From the NCBI GenBank assembly GCA_023666275.1, contig JAMPCJ010000004.1:141367-205366 (forward strand): DNA of 64,000 bases, given 5' to 3'. Positions 26,365 through 34,471 of this stretch are shown in pieces. Within the stretch, counting starts at the first letter, position 1. Every line of letters begins with the position of its first letter. The notes beneath the pieces were generated by a model that made no database searches, had not been told where the DNA came from, and was given only the letters and a program-made list of their open reading frames with translations. The position numbers and the translations under genes are program-made. The stretch comes from Treponema brennaborense. GTDB taxonomy: Bacteria; Spirochaetota; Spirochaetia; Treponematales; Treponemataceae.

Positions 26365-26393
26365 AGTATAGTTTTTTTTTTGAAAATACACAA
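26365..26393 (-). promoter_or_regulatory. metG promoter with homopolymer spacer (TTGTGT-17-TATACT)
   Basis: On the - strand, TATACT (26365-26370) is 7 nt from the metG ATG and TTGTGT (26388-26393) lies 17 nt further upstream. The spacer contains a run of ten A (T10 on +, 26372-26381). Slippage in this run would change spacer length. Confidence 0.58.
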
Positions 26394-26506
26394 CATACCG
26401 GAACTTGAGATTATTCTTCCGCATAAAGCAATATAACACACAGCAAAACATTTTTTCCCGATACATTATGCATCAATATGTATAACAGGAGGTATTACGG
26501 GTATTT

Positions 26507-27634
26507 ATGAAAAACGCAGTACATATATTTTCTGCATTTGCCTTTGCGGCATTCGTGTTTGCCGCCGTATCATGCGACGAAGCCGCTTCGATGCAAATAT
26601 TAAACAACTTTAAGCCTGTTACATTGCAATACGAACTTAACGGCGGCAGCTGGACGGGAAATTTCGAACCGAAAACTTCATGTTCTCTTAATGAAATGGT
26701 GAGTCTGCCCGTACAGGGAAATCTGCAAAAATCCGGCTGCAAATTCATCGGCTGGTATGCAGATTCCGGATGTGCGGGGAAACGCCTGTACAGCTACCGT
26801 GCGGACGGCAACGCAACGCTGTACGCAAAATGGATTGCCGCAAGCGAGGTCAACGATAGTGATTCTGCGCAGAACACCGGCGCAAGCGGAAATCCATTGC
26901 ACCGAGTTGAGTACGAATTAAACGGAGGATATTGGTCGTCAGGCTATAAGCCGGCAGAATATTTCATGTCCGGCAAAATCGCACTGCTTCCGGAAGAACA
27001 GCCGATCAGAGAGCGGTATCTGTTCTGCGGCTGGTTTGCCGACAAAGATATAAGCGGAATACCGCTGGAATACATTTCCGCAGATACAAAACAAGATATT
27101 ACGCTGTACGCAGAATGGAAACTGGACGGAAGATACATAGGAAAAATCAGTGATCTGGCTGATGTTCTGGCGGGCATTGAACAAGATGTTCATACAACGA
27201 TTGTTATATACGACACCGATGCAGTCAAATTTGAGTGGGAAATTTTAGAAACAGTCAACACTACAATTGATGGAAACCTAACAGATAAAACAACATACAC
27301 GCTCGATTTTTCGCTTTGCACCAATATGACACACTTTGAATCATCAAACTGCTATAACTGCCGGCACATGACATCCTGCATTCTGCCGAAGAATCTTATA
27401 CAGCTAGACAGTTCGAATTTTGTATACTGCCGAAATATGCAAAGCATAACGGTGCCCAAAACATTGCAGACAATAGCTGACGGAAACTTTAATTCCTGCG
27501 ATAAATTGGCAACGGTGTATTACGAAGGTTCGCAGGAAGACTGGAACAATTTGAAAAACAAAAACAACGCGCATTCGCAGAACAACAACAAAAAATTCTG
27601 GAACGCAGAAATTATTTATAACTACAAGTATTGA
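26507..27634 (+). CDS. Lipoprotein with InlB-type B repeats and BspA-like leucine-rich region
   Basis: The 375-aa protein has a signal peptide with lipobox ending VSC (Cys 23), so it is probably exported and lipidated. Two InlB/Flg_new-type repeats follow, starting LQYELNGGSWTG (about residue 45) and VEYELNGGYWSS (about 137). Each ends in a GWYAD or GWFAD and LYAKW or LYAEW pattern. The C-terminal third has BspA-type leucine-rich features (FESSNCYNCRHMTSCILPKNL, ITVPKTLQTIADGNFNSCDKLATVYYEGS). Such proteins typically act in surface adhesion. AGGAGG (26487-26492) is 14 nt from the ATG, unusually far. It is the only + gene between 17.7 and 36 kb and is convergent with the GH57-like gene. Confidence 0.82.
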   Translation: MKNAVHIFSAFAFAAFVFAAVSCDEAASMQILNNFKPVTLQYELNGGSWTGNFEPKTSCSLNEMVSLPVQGNLQKSGCKFIGWYADSGCAGKRLYSYRADGNATLYAKWIAASEVNDSDSAQNTGASGNPLHRVEYELNGGYWSSGYKPAEYFMSGKIALLPEEQPIRERYLFCGWFADKDISGIPLEYISADTKQDITLYAEWKLDGRYIGKISDLADVLAGIEQDVHTTIVIYDTDAVKFEWEILETVNTTIDGNLTDKTTYTLDFSLCTNMTHFESSNCYNCRHMTSCILPKNLIQLDSSNFVYCRNMQSITVPKTLQTIADGNFNSCDKLATVYYEGSQEDWNNLKNKNNAHSQNNNKKFWNAEIIYNYKY

Positions 27635-27641
27635 AAAACGG

Positions 27642-27686
27642 TGCAGCCCTGACACGATGCATTCATGTCGGGGCTGCATTTGTTTT
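27642..27686. terminator. Bidirectional terminator between convergent genes
   Basis: TGCAGCCC (27642-27649) plus GACA (27651-27654) pair with TGTC (27666-27669) plus GGGCTGCA (27671-27678). The result is a 12-bp stem with one mismatch, followed by TTTGTTTT on +. It sits between the lipoprotein gene stop (27634) and the stop of the GH57-like gene (27693). Confidence 0.82.
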
Positions 27687-27692
27687 CGGATA

Positions 27693-29675
27693 TTATGCTT
27701 CGCCCGGCTGTTTTTTGGCACGCTTTTTATGAAGCAAAACGCCGGCTTTGCTTCCGGCATTTATTCCCAGGAAAAGCGTTTTTTCCGTTTCCATGTTCGG
27801 TTCGAGTTCCAGCGCCCAAAACAAAACAATTCCTATTGTTTCACATTCCGCGTTATTATCTGCCAATTGATTTTCGATAGATGTGATTACAATTCCGGAT
27901 TCTTCATTCGGATCAAGCGTGAACACGACATTATTTTCCGCATCCGCAATGCGTATGTGCGAAACGGAATTTTCCTGCACAAAAAGCTTTTTCGGGGACA
28001 CATGTGCAAGTGCATCCGCAGCGATAACTTCTATGTTCTGTGTTTCCTTCGACTCCGCACCGTAAGGAATCGCAAAATCCATTTCAAGCGCGTAATATGC
28101 CTTTAACGGAAGCGAACTTATGTTTTTCAAAATACACTGAGCCTGAATGCCGTTTTCCGTATACGTGTAGTTTTTCTTAAGCAATACCGGCTGCTTCGAG
28201 TTTCCGAACATATTTTCCACGGAAAAACGGATTTCCCGCCGATGCCGGTCGAAAAAACGTTCCGCATACAATAATTCCGCAAAAGACGACTGACAGCAAA
28301 TCGCGTTTTTTTCGGCAAGAGCAGACAAATCCTGCATTTCCAGCAGATGATCGGCAAAAAGCCTGCCTTCGAAAACAACATACGAACCGCAGTCCGTTTT
28401 TTTTATGCGGACAGCATCGCAGTAATTGCGCTCGGCAGCCGGTATATCCAGCTCAAAGAGCGCGCCGCTTTTTTGAGAAGAAAACGCCGTATATTCGGGA
28501 TAGTTAAACATATAGGACTTGCTTCCGTCCATGGTAAAGTCAACGGCAGAACAAAAAACGGACTTTCCCATTGCTTCCGTAACAAGCTTTTCGGCGCGGA
28601 TTAAATTACAATATGCCGCGCGGCGCACAGCCGAATCCGCAGCACCGCCGCTGCCGGTATAACTGAACGGAGCAAAATTCTGCGCCTGCCATAAAGCGAG
28701 CCGCGCCGCTTTTTTCCGCACGCGGTCGCCCTTGCACTGCGACACATATCGGCTCGTATGCATCATGCGCGCATATAAAAACGCAATTTCGGGATATACC
28801 GACAAAAATCTTTTGACGGCAACCGGCGCATTATGGCGTTTTATTATCGGAATATATGCTTCGGACATCCATTGGGCAAGCTCCGGCGTACATCCGAATT
28901 CTATTTCCGTTTTCGAGAACACACAGCGCGTTTTCAAATAGCGCGAAGGCGTTGTAAAACAAACCGCTTCGGTATCTGCCGCCGCGCACAAGCGTTCCAG
29001 CCAGCCGCTGTCGATCATCTGCTGCATATATTCCGGAGAAAACGAACAGCAGACAAGCGGAGATGAATCCCGCAATTTCGACAGATCTTTTATATAGCTT
29101 TCGATCGGAGCGTCAAGATTCGGATATTTTTCCTGATGCAGCGGCATAACGGCAATGGTTTTTCCGAGATATTCAAGTATCCCCGGCTGAAACATTGTTT
29201 CCGTATTTTGCCTGCCGTATTGATTCATCAGCTGGTAATCAATCAGCACATAATCCATGCCGCACGTTTTCAGGCACGAAACAAGCGGCAGTTCCCAGTC
29301 GCTGTGAACAAGCATAACGCCGCGCGGACGTTTGCCGGTAATTTTCCGTACCGCTGTAGTAAGGAGCTCTATTTGCCCCACTCTGTCAGCCGGCTGAATC
29401 AGCGAAAAATACGGTTCATAATATCCGCCGCCGATAATTTCGATCTGCCCGCGTTTTATCAATTCCGATACAATAATCAGTATTTCGGGATGCGTTTTAT
29501 CAAGCCAGTCGAGAAAAATTCCGGGAAAATACAATGAGAAACAACATTTCAAATGCGTATACAAGAATTTTATCAATTTCTTATATGAATTTTGATATAT
29601 CGCTTCTTTTTCATCATTAGATATCGTTTCTGCTGCGTGAAACGACAAATTAAAACAGAACGATACCGTATGCAT
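27693..29675 (-). CDS. GH57-like protein lacking both catalytic residues
   Basis: The 660-aa cytoplasmic protein has the fold pattern of GH57 4-alpha-glucanotransferases/amylases with an added C-terminal beta-rich region like DUF1926. Examples are ELIKRGQIEIIGGGYYEPYFS, PADRVGQIELL and KRPRGVMLVHSDWELP. The usual G-x-W-L-x-E-R-x-W-E-P motif has become GVMLVHSDWELP, putting His 124 where the nucleophile Glu should be. The usual DGEKFG has become SPEYMQ, putting Ser 213 where the acid Asp should be. The N-terminal H-x-H-Q-P is FCFNLSFHAAE. It is probably a glucan-binding or regulatory pseudoenzyme. GGAGG lies about 3 nt before the ATG. It lies 70 nt downstream of rnfB on the same strand. Confidence 0.72.
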   Translation of the reverse strand: MHTVSFCFNLSFHAAETISNDEKEAIYQNSYKKLIKFLYTHLKCCFSLYFPGIFLDWLDKTHPEILIIVSELIKRGQIEIIGGGYYEPYFSLIQPADRVGQIELLTTAVRKITGKRPRGVMLVHSDWELPLVSCLKTCGMDYVLIDYQLMNQYGRQNTETMFQPGILEYLGKTIAVMPLHQEKYPNLDAPIESYIKDLSKLRDSSPLVCCSFSPEYMQQMIDSGWLERLCAAADTEAVCFTTPSRYLKTRCVFSKTEIEFGCTPELAQWMSEAYIPIIKRHNAPVAVKRFLSVYPEIAFLYARMMHTSRYVSQCKGDRVRKKAARLALWQAQNFAPFSYTGSGGAADSAVRRAAYCNLIRAEKLVTEAMGKSVFCSAVDFTMDGSKSYMFNYPEYTAFSSQKSGALFELDIPAAERNYCDAVRIKKTDCGSYVVFEGRLFADHLLEMQDLSALAEKNAICCQSSFAELLYAERFFDRHRREIRFSVENMFGNSKQPVLLKKNYTYTENGIQAQCILKNISSLPLKAYYALEMDFAIPYGAESKETQNIEVIAADALAHVSPKKLFVQENSVSHIRIADAENNVVFTLDPNEESGIVITSIENQLADNNAECETIGIVLFWALELEPNMETEKTLFLGINAGSKAGVLLHKKRAKKQPGEA

Positions 29676-29745
29676 TTCCTCCGATTTTTATAATGCTGAC
29701 ATAAATACTATCTTATATCATTTTTCTTAAAATTTAAAGCCGATT

Positions 29746-30426
29746 TTATTGTTCCTGCGAAACATTTTTTATGACATGTTTCCGGCATGACTGCGCCTGC
29801 TGGCGGGAAACTTTCAGGGAATCATCGTAATTGATGACGGCACAGCCGCCGGCAATCCGTACCGCGGACGGAAATCCCGTGGGCGCGCATTTTCCGCAGC
29901 CGTCGCACGAATCGGAACACGATGTGTCCTTTCCGTTTTCCGTTTTGCACCGAATATAGTAATCCGCCTCGTAAGGAATCAATGATATTAAATTATTCGG
30001 ACACAACGGAATGCATTTTCCGCAGCCGTCGCACGAATCGGCAATAACCGCCGTGCCGCGCACTATTTGTATCGCACGGTTTTTGCACGCCGCCGCGCAT
30101 GAACCGAAACCGATGCAGCCCGATTCGCAGTCGGTGCCGCTGTTGTATATAAACTTAAACAGACGGCAGTCTTTGAATCCCGTATAATTAAATCGCACGG
30201 AATTGAACTTTTTGTCCGGCGAACAATGCACGACAGCCCGGTATTTCCGCGCCGGATCTTTCGGTTTTGCGGAAGGCTGCGGCGCAGTATTTTTTCTTTC
30301 TTCCGGAATAACCGCGCCGGCAGAAACCGTTATATGTAAAATCGCTTCCAGTCCGAAAAAAATAAACGCAATCAGTGTTCCCGAACCGATAATCAGCAGG
30401 GAATAATATATAAAATACCGTATCAT
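29746..30426 (-). CDS. rnfB: Rnf complex iron-sulfur subunit RnfB, short form
   Basis: RnfB passes electrons within the ferredoxin:NAD+ oxidoreductase (Rnf) ion pump. The 226-aa protein has an N-terminal membrane anchor (about residues 8-30), a Pro-rich linker, and a Cys-rich region. That region includes CESGCIGFGSCAAAC, CDGCGKCIPLCP and CSDSCDGCGKC, about three Fe-S clusters, the last missing its fourth usual Cys. The N-terminal Fe-S domain of typical RnfB (a C-G-x-C-G-x-x-x-C cluster before this region) is absent, which explains the short length. It is the last gene of rnfCDGEAB, 9 nt after rnfA. Confidence 0.82.
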   Translation of the reverse strand: MIRYFIYYSLLIIGSGTLIAFIFFGLEAILHITVSAGAVIPEERKNTAPQPSAKPKDPARKYRAVVHCSPDKKFNSVRFNYTGFKDCRLFKFIYNSGTDCESGCIGFGSCAAACKNRAIQIVRGTAVIADSCDGCGKCIPLCPNNLISLIPYEADYYIRCKTENGKDTSCSDSCDGCGKCAPTGFPSAVRIAGGCAVINYDDSLKVSRQQAQSCRKHVIKNVSQEQ

Positions 30427-30435
30427 TGCATAATC

Positions 30436-30984
30436 CTAAATATGGAACCAAACTATATTCCATGCATACAATGCGCACATAATAACCGCAAGGCTTACAA
30501 GCACAGCGCCGCCGGATTTAAAATCCCTCATAAGCCGTGCGGAGCGCAGCCGTTGTCTGACCGCATATAAAATCGGCGTCAATAAATAGCACGAGAGCAC
30601 ACAGCACACAACGGACAGCACCGCGGCACCAAATGTCGGCGAAACAACGAGAGCCAGCAGTACAGACGGAAAAACAACCGCCGTTTCGGAAAACCGCACA
30701 GGGCATATTTTTCCCAGAACAAAATCGCCTGCCGCAGCAAAAGGAATAAAAACAAGCGCGCATATAAGCGGCAGGAGCTCCTGCAAACGCAGCGGAACCA
30801 AAATATGCTGCGACACCAGCCAGGCTGCCATAACAGACAGTACGGAAACACACAGCGCAGCCGCCATTCTGAACAAAAAGAATTCGGGGCGCTTGGATAA
30901 ATCGAATATGCGCTTCACGCCGATGCCGTAACAAAGTACGGAAGAAGAAACAAAAGCAAAGAAAAAAAAGATTTTCGGCAGCAT
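30436..30984 (-). CDS. rnfA: Rnf complex membrane subunit RnfA
   Basis: RnfA is a six-helix inner-membrane subunit lining the electron and ion path of Rnf. The ATG at 30984 gives 182 aa starting MLPKIFFFFAFVSSSVL, the usual length; the frame is open further upstream into rnfE. GAGAGG lies about 11 nt upstream of the ATG. Hydropathy shows six segments. The sequence is clearly diverged from well-studied RnfA (KRIFDLSKRPEFFLF, CALVFIPFAAAGDF). The usual conserved Cys near the N-terminal helix may correspond to VLCYGIG. Identification rests on size, topology and position between rnfE and rnfB. Confidence 0.75.
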   Translation of the reverse strand: MLPKIFFFFAFVSSSVLCYGIGVKRIFDLSKRPEFFLFRMAAALCVSVLSVMAAWLVSQHILVPLRLQELLPLICALVFIPFAAAGDFVLGKICPVRFSETAVVFPSVLLALVVSPTFGAAVLSVVCCVLSCYLLTPILYAVRQRLRSARLMRDFKSGGAVLVSLAVIMCALYAWNIVWFHI

Positions 30985-30986
30985 AC

Positions 30987-31604
30987 TCAGTTTTTCCTCT
31001 CGGAAAATGAAATTTTTCTGCTGATAAAAGAAGCCAGCATTACCGACAGCGCCAGCAAAATAACCGCAAACGGAATGGAATTTCTGAAAAAAGACGGATG
31101 CGCGCGCAGGACAGGAAACAAACAGCATTCAAACACGCCGGCAGGAACCGGCAGCGTAAGCGACCCGAAAGCAATTAAATCGCGGACACAATAAAACACA
31201 ACAGCGCAGCACGAAAAAATGCCTGTCTGCGAAAAATTATTTTTCAATTCAGAAGCAAGCGCGGACGGCTGATTATCGCACGGCGGCACACGCAGCATGC
31301 CGAGCATAAAAGAAGACATCAGCGCCAAATATAACGAAAAACCAAGCGTCAGCGCGATAACAGGCGAATACAATGCCAATAACTGCTTAAAAAGAACTGA
31401 AAACATTACGAGAACCAATAATTGCAGCACGCGTCCGGTATCTCCCATGCGCAGGCGCGAAATTCCCGCAGCGGAAAGCGTACCAAGCAGCACAATCAAA
31501 TTGACAAACACAATCATGACAATACCGTAAGCCAAGCGTCCCGGAGATGGAACAAGAAACGAAAGCGCCGCTGCGGTATACATATTGTAATTTTTGCCCG
31601 TCAT
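30987..31604 (-). CDS. rnfE: Rnf complex membrane subunit RnfE
   Basis: The 205-aa hydrophobic protein (about six helices) follows rnfG and precedes rnfA, the normal place of rnfE. RnfA and RnfE are inverted-topology paralogues that together hold a membrane Fe-S centre. The sequence is divergent, with a segment like PGRLAYGIVMIVFVNLIVL at helix 1. Two starts are possible: the ATG at 31604 (AGGAG 11 nt upstream) or a TTG at 31610 sharing TTGA with the rnfG stop and 5 nt from the same AGGAG. The TTG may be the real one. Confidence 0.72.
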   Translation of the reverse strand: MTGKNYNMYTAAALSFLVPSPGRLAYGIVMIVFVNLIVLLGTLSAAGISRLRMGDTGRVLQLLVLVMFSVLFKQLLALYSPVIALTLGFSLYLALMSSFMLGMLRVPPCDNQPSALASELKNNFSQTGIFSCCAVVFYCVRDLIAFGSLTLPVPAGVFECCLFPVLRAHPSFFRNSIPFAVILLALSVMLASFISRKISFSERKN

Positions 31605-31606
31605 AT

Positions 31607-32122
31607 TCAAGACAGCTCCTTTTTTTCGGCGGCAGAAGAATCGGCGGTGGCAGTACCCAAAACCCGCGTAATTGCATATATCCAATAATCGGAAAGCTGC
31701 CTTGTTATTCCGAATGCCGCCGCATCTATCGGTTCTTTGATGCCTGCGATGCCGGCAAATACACAGCCGGTTTCCCTGGTGTACGCAAATACAGCCGGCA
31801 CCGGACCGCATATCCCGACAATCTGTGCAATAATTCCCGTTACTTCACGGCTTTTCTGCGCCGATGCAGAACCTGCATTTTTTTCGACGGCGGAAACAGC
31901 ATAAGCGGAAACAGCAAACGGCAGCGGAATGTCTATCGTCTGCACAGCTTCGAATTCCGTCTGAAACTGCCGTTCAATCACAGCAATAACCGCTTCCTGC
32001 AATTTTTCGCAGCGGACAGAACGGGAAAGCATTTCTACCGTTATAAGAACCGCGCTTCCCGCAACAAGAAACGCCAGCACGATAAGATATATACGCAGAT
32101 TCGATTTGAAAAAATCAGACAT
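31607..32122 (-). CDS. rnfG: RnfG-like periplasmic subunit without canonical flavin site
   Basis: RnfG is a membrane-anchored periplasmic subunit that normally carries covalent FMN on the Thr of an S-G-A-T-x-T motif. The 171-aa protein keeps the N-terminal anchor (about residues 10-32) and the order FAGIAGIKEPIDAAAFGITR. The latter aligns where IDAxSGATxTS is expected, but SGAT is missing. The length is near that of short RnfG proteins. It overlaps rnfD by 8 nt and ends 2 nt before rnfE. The assignment is from operon position plus the FMN-binding-domain-like segment; flavinylation looks doubtful. Confidence 0.68.
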   Translation of the reverse strand: MSDFFKSNLRIYLIVLAFLVAGSAVLITVEMLSRSVRCEKLQEAVIAVIERQFQTEFEAVQTIDIPLPFAVSAYAVSAVEKNAGSASAQKSREVTGIIAQIVGICGPVPAVFAYTRETGCVFAGIAGIKEPIDAAAFGITRQLSDYWIYAITRVLGTATADSSAAEKKELS

Positions 32123-33170
32123 ACAATACCTCTTTGTTCATACGCCGCTTTGCCATTCGTGCTTCATACAAACGGTCTTCGAGAAACTGAATAAACACCG
32201 AAAAAATATTCATTACCAAAATAGTAAACACGCAGCCCACGGAAGAAGCTCCGCATCCGCAAAACAAAAATGCGGCACAGCCGGCAGAACATGCGTATAA
32301 AACTTTTCCGGCAGCGCCGAGCGGAACCGTGCCCTGCCAATCCAAAAGAAAGAACGCCGAAAAAAGCGTGCCGCCGGAAAGTAGCGCAAAAAGCATATCG
32401 CCGTTAAAATACGAACCGGTAACCGGAACAAACGCGAAAACACGCACGCAAAATGCATACGCAATCATGTACAAACACGGAACAAGCGCGCGTATCATGT
32501 TTTCGGTAAGGAGAAAAACTGACGACAGCAGCGTAAAAAAGTTAAAGCGGAACGCCGGAACCGCGGAATGCGTATCCCAAAACATGCTGATATATCCGGC
32601 GGGAATTTCTGCGCCGAACAGACGGAATATATATGTATTAAGCCATGAAGTGATTTTTTCGTCAAACGCAGCGCCGGCTGCGTTTTGTTCCGTCAAAAAA
32701 TTCTGCACCAAGCTGCCGCGTTTCAGCGCTTCGGCGGTAATATCGGTCTGCGGAAACGCCGCCATGCCCAAAAAGTACAAAAGCACAACCGTAAAACAAA
32801 CAGGATGAATCCAGGAATCCGCGCCGCCGCCGAAAGCATATTTTATCAAAAGCAGCGAACCAAACGAAACGAAAAATACCGCCGCCGGATGATACCCTGC
32901 CGGTACAAACATACCGATAAAAAATCCCTGCAGCAAAAAGGTGCCGTTTTGAATGTCGGCAGTTCTGCGCAGCGCGCAGTGCAGCAGTTCCGCACAAAAC
33001 GATGCCGCCGCCGAAGCAATAAGAATATAAAGCGACGAGTATGATTTTGTATACATCAGCATACAAATATGAGGAAGAAACGACAGCAGCAGTACACGGG
33101 AACGAATATGCACAGACGGAGTAAAATGCAAAAACGGCGCTGTTGTTACATGTTCGGATATATGTTCCAT
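32115..33170 (-). CDS. rnfD: Rnf complex membrane subunit RnfD
   Basis: This 351-aa polytopic subunit of the NQR2/RnfD family forms part of the flavin-containing membrane core. Features are TAPFLHFTPSVHIRSRVLLLSFLPHI at the N terminus, the family pattern NGTFLLQGFFIGMFVPAGYHP, and the C-terminal GGTLFSAFFLLDWQGTVPLGAAGKVLY. That C-terminal segment matches the G-x-x-F-x-A-x-F-x-x-T-D-P signature with W-Q replacing D-P. The FMN-linking D/S-G-A-T segment expected after helix 5 is not recognisable (TDITAEALKRG is at that place). The ATG at 33170 overlaps the rnfC stop by 1 nt. Confidence 0.82.
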   Translation of the reverse strand: MEHISEHVTTAPFLHFTPSVHIRSRVLLLSFLPHICMLMYTKSYSSLYILIASAAASFCAELLHCALRRTADIQNGTFLLQGFFIGMFVPAGYHPAAVFFVSFGSLLLIKYAFGGGADSWIHPVCFTVVLLYFLGMAAFPQTDITAEALKRGSLVQNFLTEQNAAGAAFDEKITSWLNTYIFRLFGAEIPAGYISMFWDTHSAVPAFRFNFFTLLSSVFLLTENMIRALVPCLYMIAYAFCVRVFAFVPVTGSYFNGDMLFALLSGGTLFSAFFLLDWQGTVPLGAAGKVLYACSAGCAAFLFCGCGASSVGCVFTILVMNIFSVFIQFLEDRLYEARMAKRRMNKEVLYV

Positions 33171-34471
33171 TAGAGCTGTCCTTTTAATAATTTTATTATC
33201 TGATGCAGCGGTATGCGAGAAGGACAAACAGCGCTGCATAAACCACACTGAGAACACAAACGTATCGAAGTTTCAGTCATTTCCGGCAGGCTGCGGTTTT
33301 CTTTGTAATCCGCATAAATCGATTCGGGATGCAGACCGTTCGGGCACACGCCGCGGCAATAACCGCACCGCATGCAGTCACTTTGCGCAAGATCGGACGG
33401 CGAACGCACCGGAACCACGGAAATCGATTTTACCCGCTTTGTTACCGGCGCATCAATATCGCAGACATCAAAGCCGCCGAGCATTCCGTTGACTATCACT
33501 TTTACATCGGAGTGCGGCATAAGTCCGCATTCTTCAAGCAGATTTCGTATCGGCGTGCCGATTTTTACGCGGAACATTCCGCCCGATGCCAAAGGTTCGC
33601 CGGAAATCTGCACGATTCGTTCGATAACGGGAACGCCGCCGACAAGCGCATCATGCACAGACAAGGCTGTCGCGCTGTCGATAAAAACGTCATGCGTTGT
33701 TATATCGGCGGGCAGCGTGCTTATATGTTTTTTTCGCGCATAATTTTTTATGCTTCTGATTATTGCGCGCACCGTTCCGCAGGGATATTTCGAAACAGAC
33801 ATCGGAACAAACACCGTCTGCGCCGTTTTAAACAAATCCTGCATCGTTTTTTCTTCAGGTAAAATAATATTGTTTTCCGCATATAAAAAAACAACAAAGC
33901 GGGCATTCATCGTATCCGCTATAATCGCAGCTCCCTCAAAGACGCTTTTTTGATAGTGTTCCGCAATAAACGAATCGACGGAGCAGTCCGGTTCGGGATC
34001 ATACAAACGCACGACCAGCACTTGATTGCGCGGAACCGTCCGCTGCTGCAATTCTTCGCCCAAAGACCGCGGTTCCCGAAACGTGTTGATAACACCCATT
34101 TCCGTCATCTGCCTGCACCGCTGTTCGGAACTGAGGAACATCCAATTCAAATCGGCGCGCTTTTTTCCGAGAAACGAAAAAGAACCGGAAAGCCGAATCT
34201 TCGCCGCCGAAACCATTTTGCCGGAAACATCCGCGGCGGAAAAACAATCGACAACCTGCCCCGGCACGGGCGAATGCACGGCGGCTTCCGTGCCGCCCGC
34301 ATCAAAGGCGATAATTTGTCCTTCCGTTACATAATTGCCTTTTTTGACAATCGGTGTAAGAACATGCGTTCCGTCCTGGCAAAAAAGCACGGAAGCTTCC
34401 GGCGGCAAAAACGAACTTATCGTTTTTTCGCATGTTTCGGTCATATTTTCAATTGCATCAGCGCGAATCAT
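33170..34471 (-). CDS. rnfC: Rnf complex iron-sulfur subunit RnfC, divergent
   Basis: RnfC is the peripheral subunit that normally exchanges electrons with NAD(H) through FMN. The 433-aa protein has an N-terminal barrel-sandwich region (KKGNYVTEGQIIAFDAGG, VHSPVPGQV), a Rossmann-like middle and a SLBB-like segment (GGMFRVKIGTPI). Two 4Fe-4S motifs close it, CMRCGYCRGVCP and CSQCGLCSAVCP. The Gly-rich nucleotide/flavin loop G-G-A-G-F-P-T-x-x-K usual after the barrel domain is not present; GVINTFREPRSLGEEL occupies that place. It is the first rnf gene and overlaps the upstream membrane-protein gene by 14 nt. Confidence 0.85.
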   Translation of the reverse strand: MIRADAIENMTETCEKTISSFLPPEASVLFCQDGTHVLTPIVKKGNYVTEGQIIAFDAGGTEAAVHSPVPGQVVDCFSAADVSGKMVSAAKIRLSGSFSFLGKKRADLNWMFLSSEQRCRQMTEMGVINTFREPRSLGEELQQRTVPRNQVLVVRLYDPEPDCSVDSFIAEHYQKSVFEGAAIIADTMNARFVVFLYAENNIILPEEKTMQDLFKTAQTVFVPMSVSKYPCGTVRAIIRSIKNYARKKHISTLPADITTHDVFIDSATALSVHDALVGGVPVIERIVQISGEPLASGGMFRVKIGTPIRNLLEECGLMPHSDVKVIVNGMLGGFDVCDIDAPVTKRVKSISVVPVRSPSDLAQSDCMRCGYCRGVCPNGLHPESIYADYKENRSLPEMTETSIRLCSQCGLCSAVCPSRIPLHQIIKLLKGQL

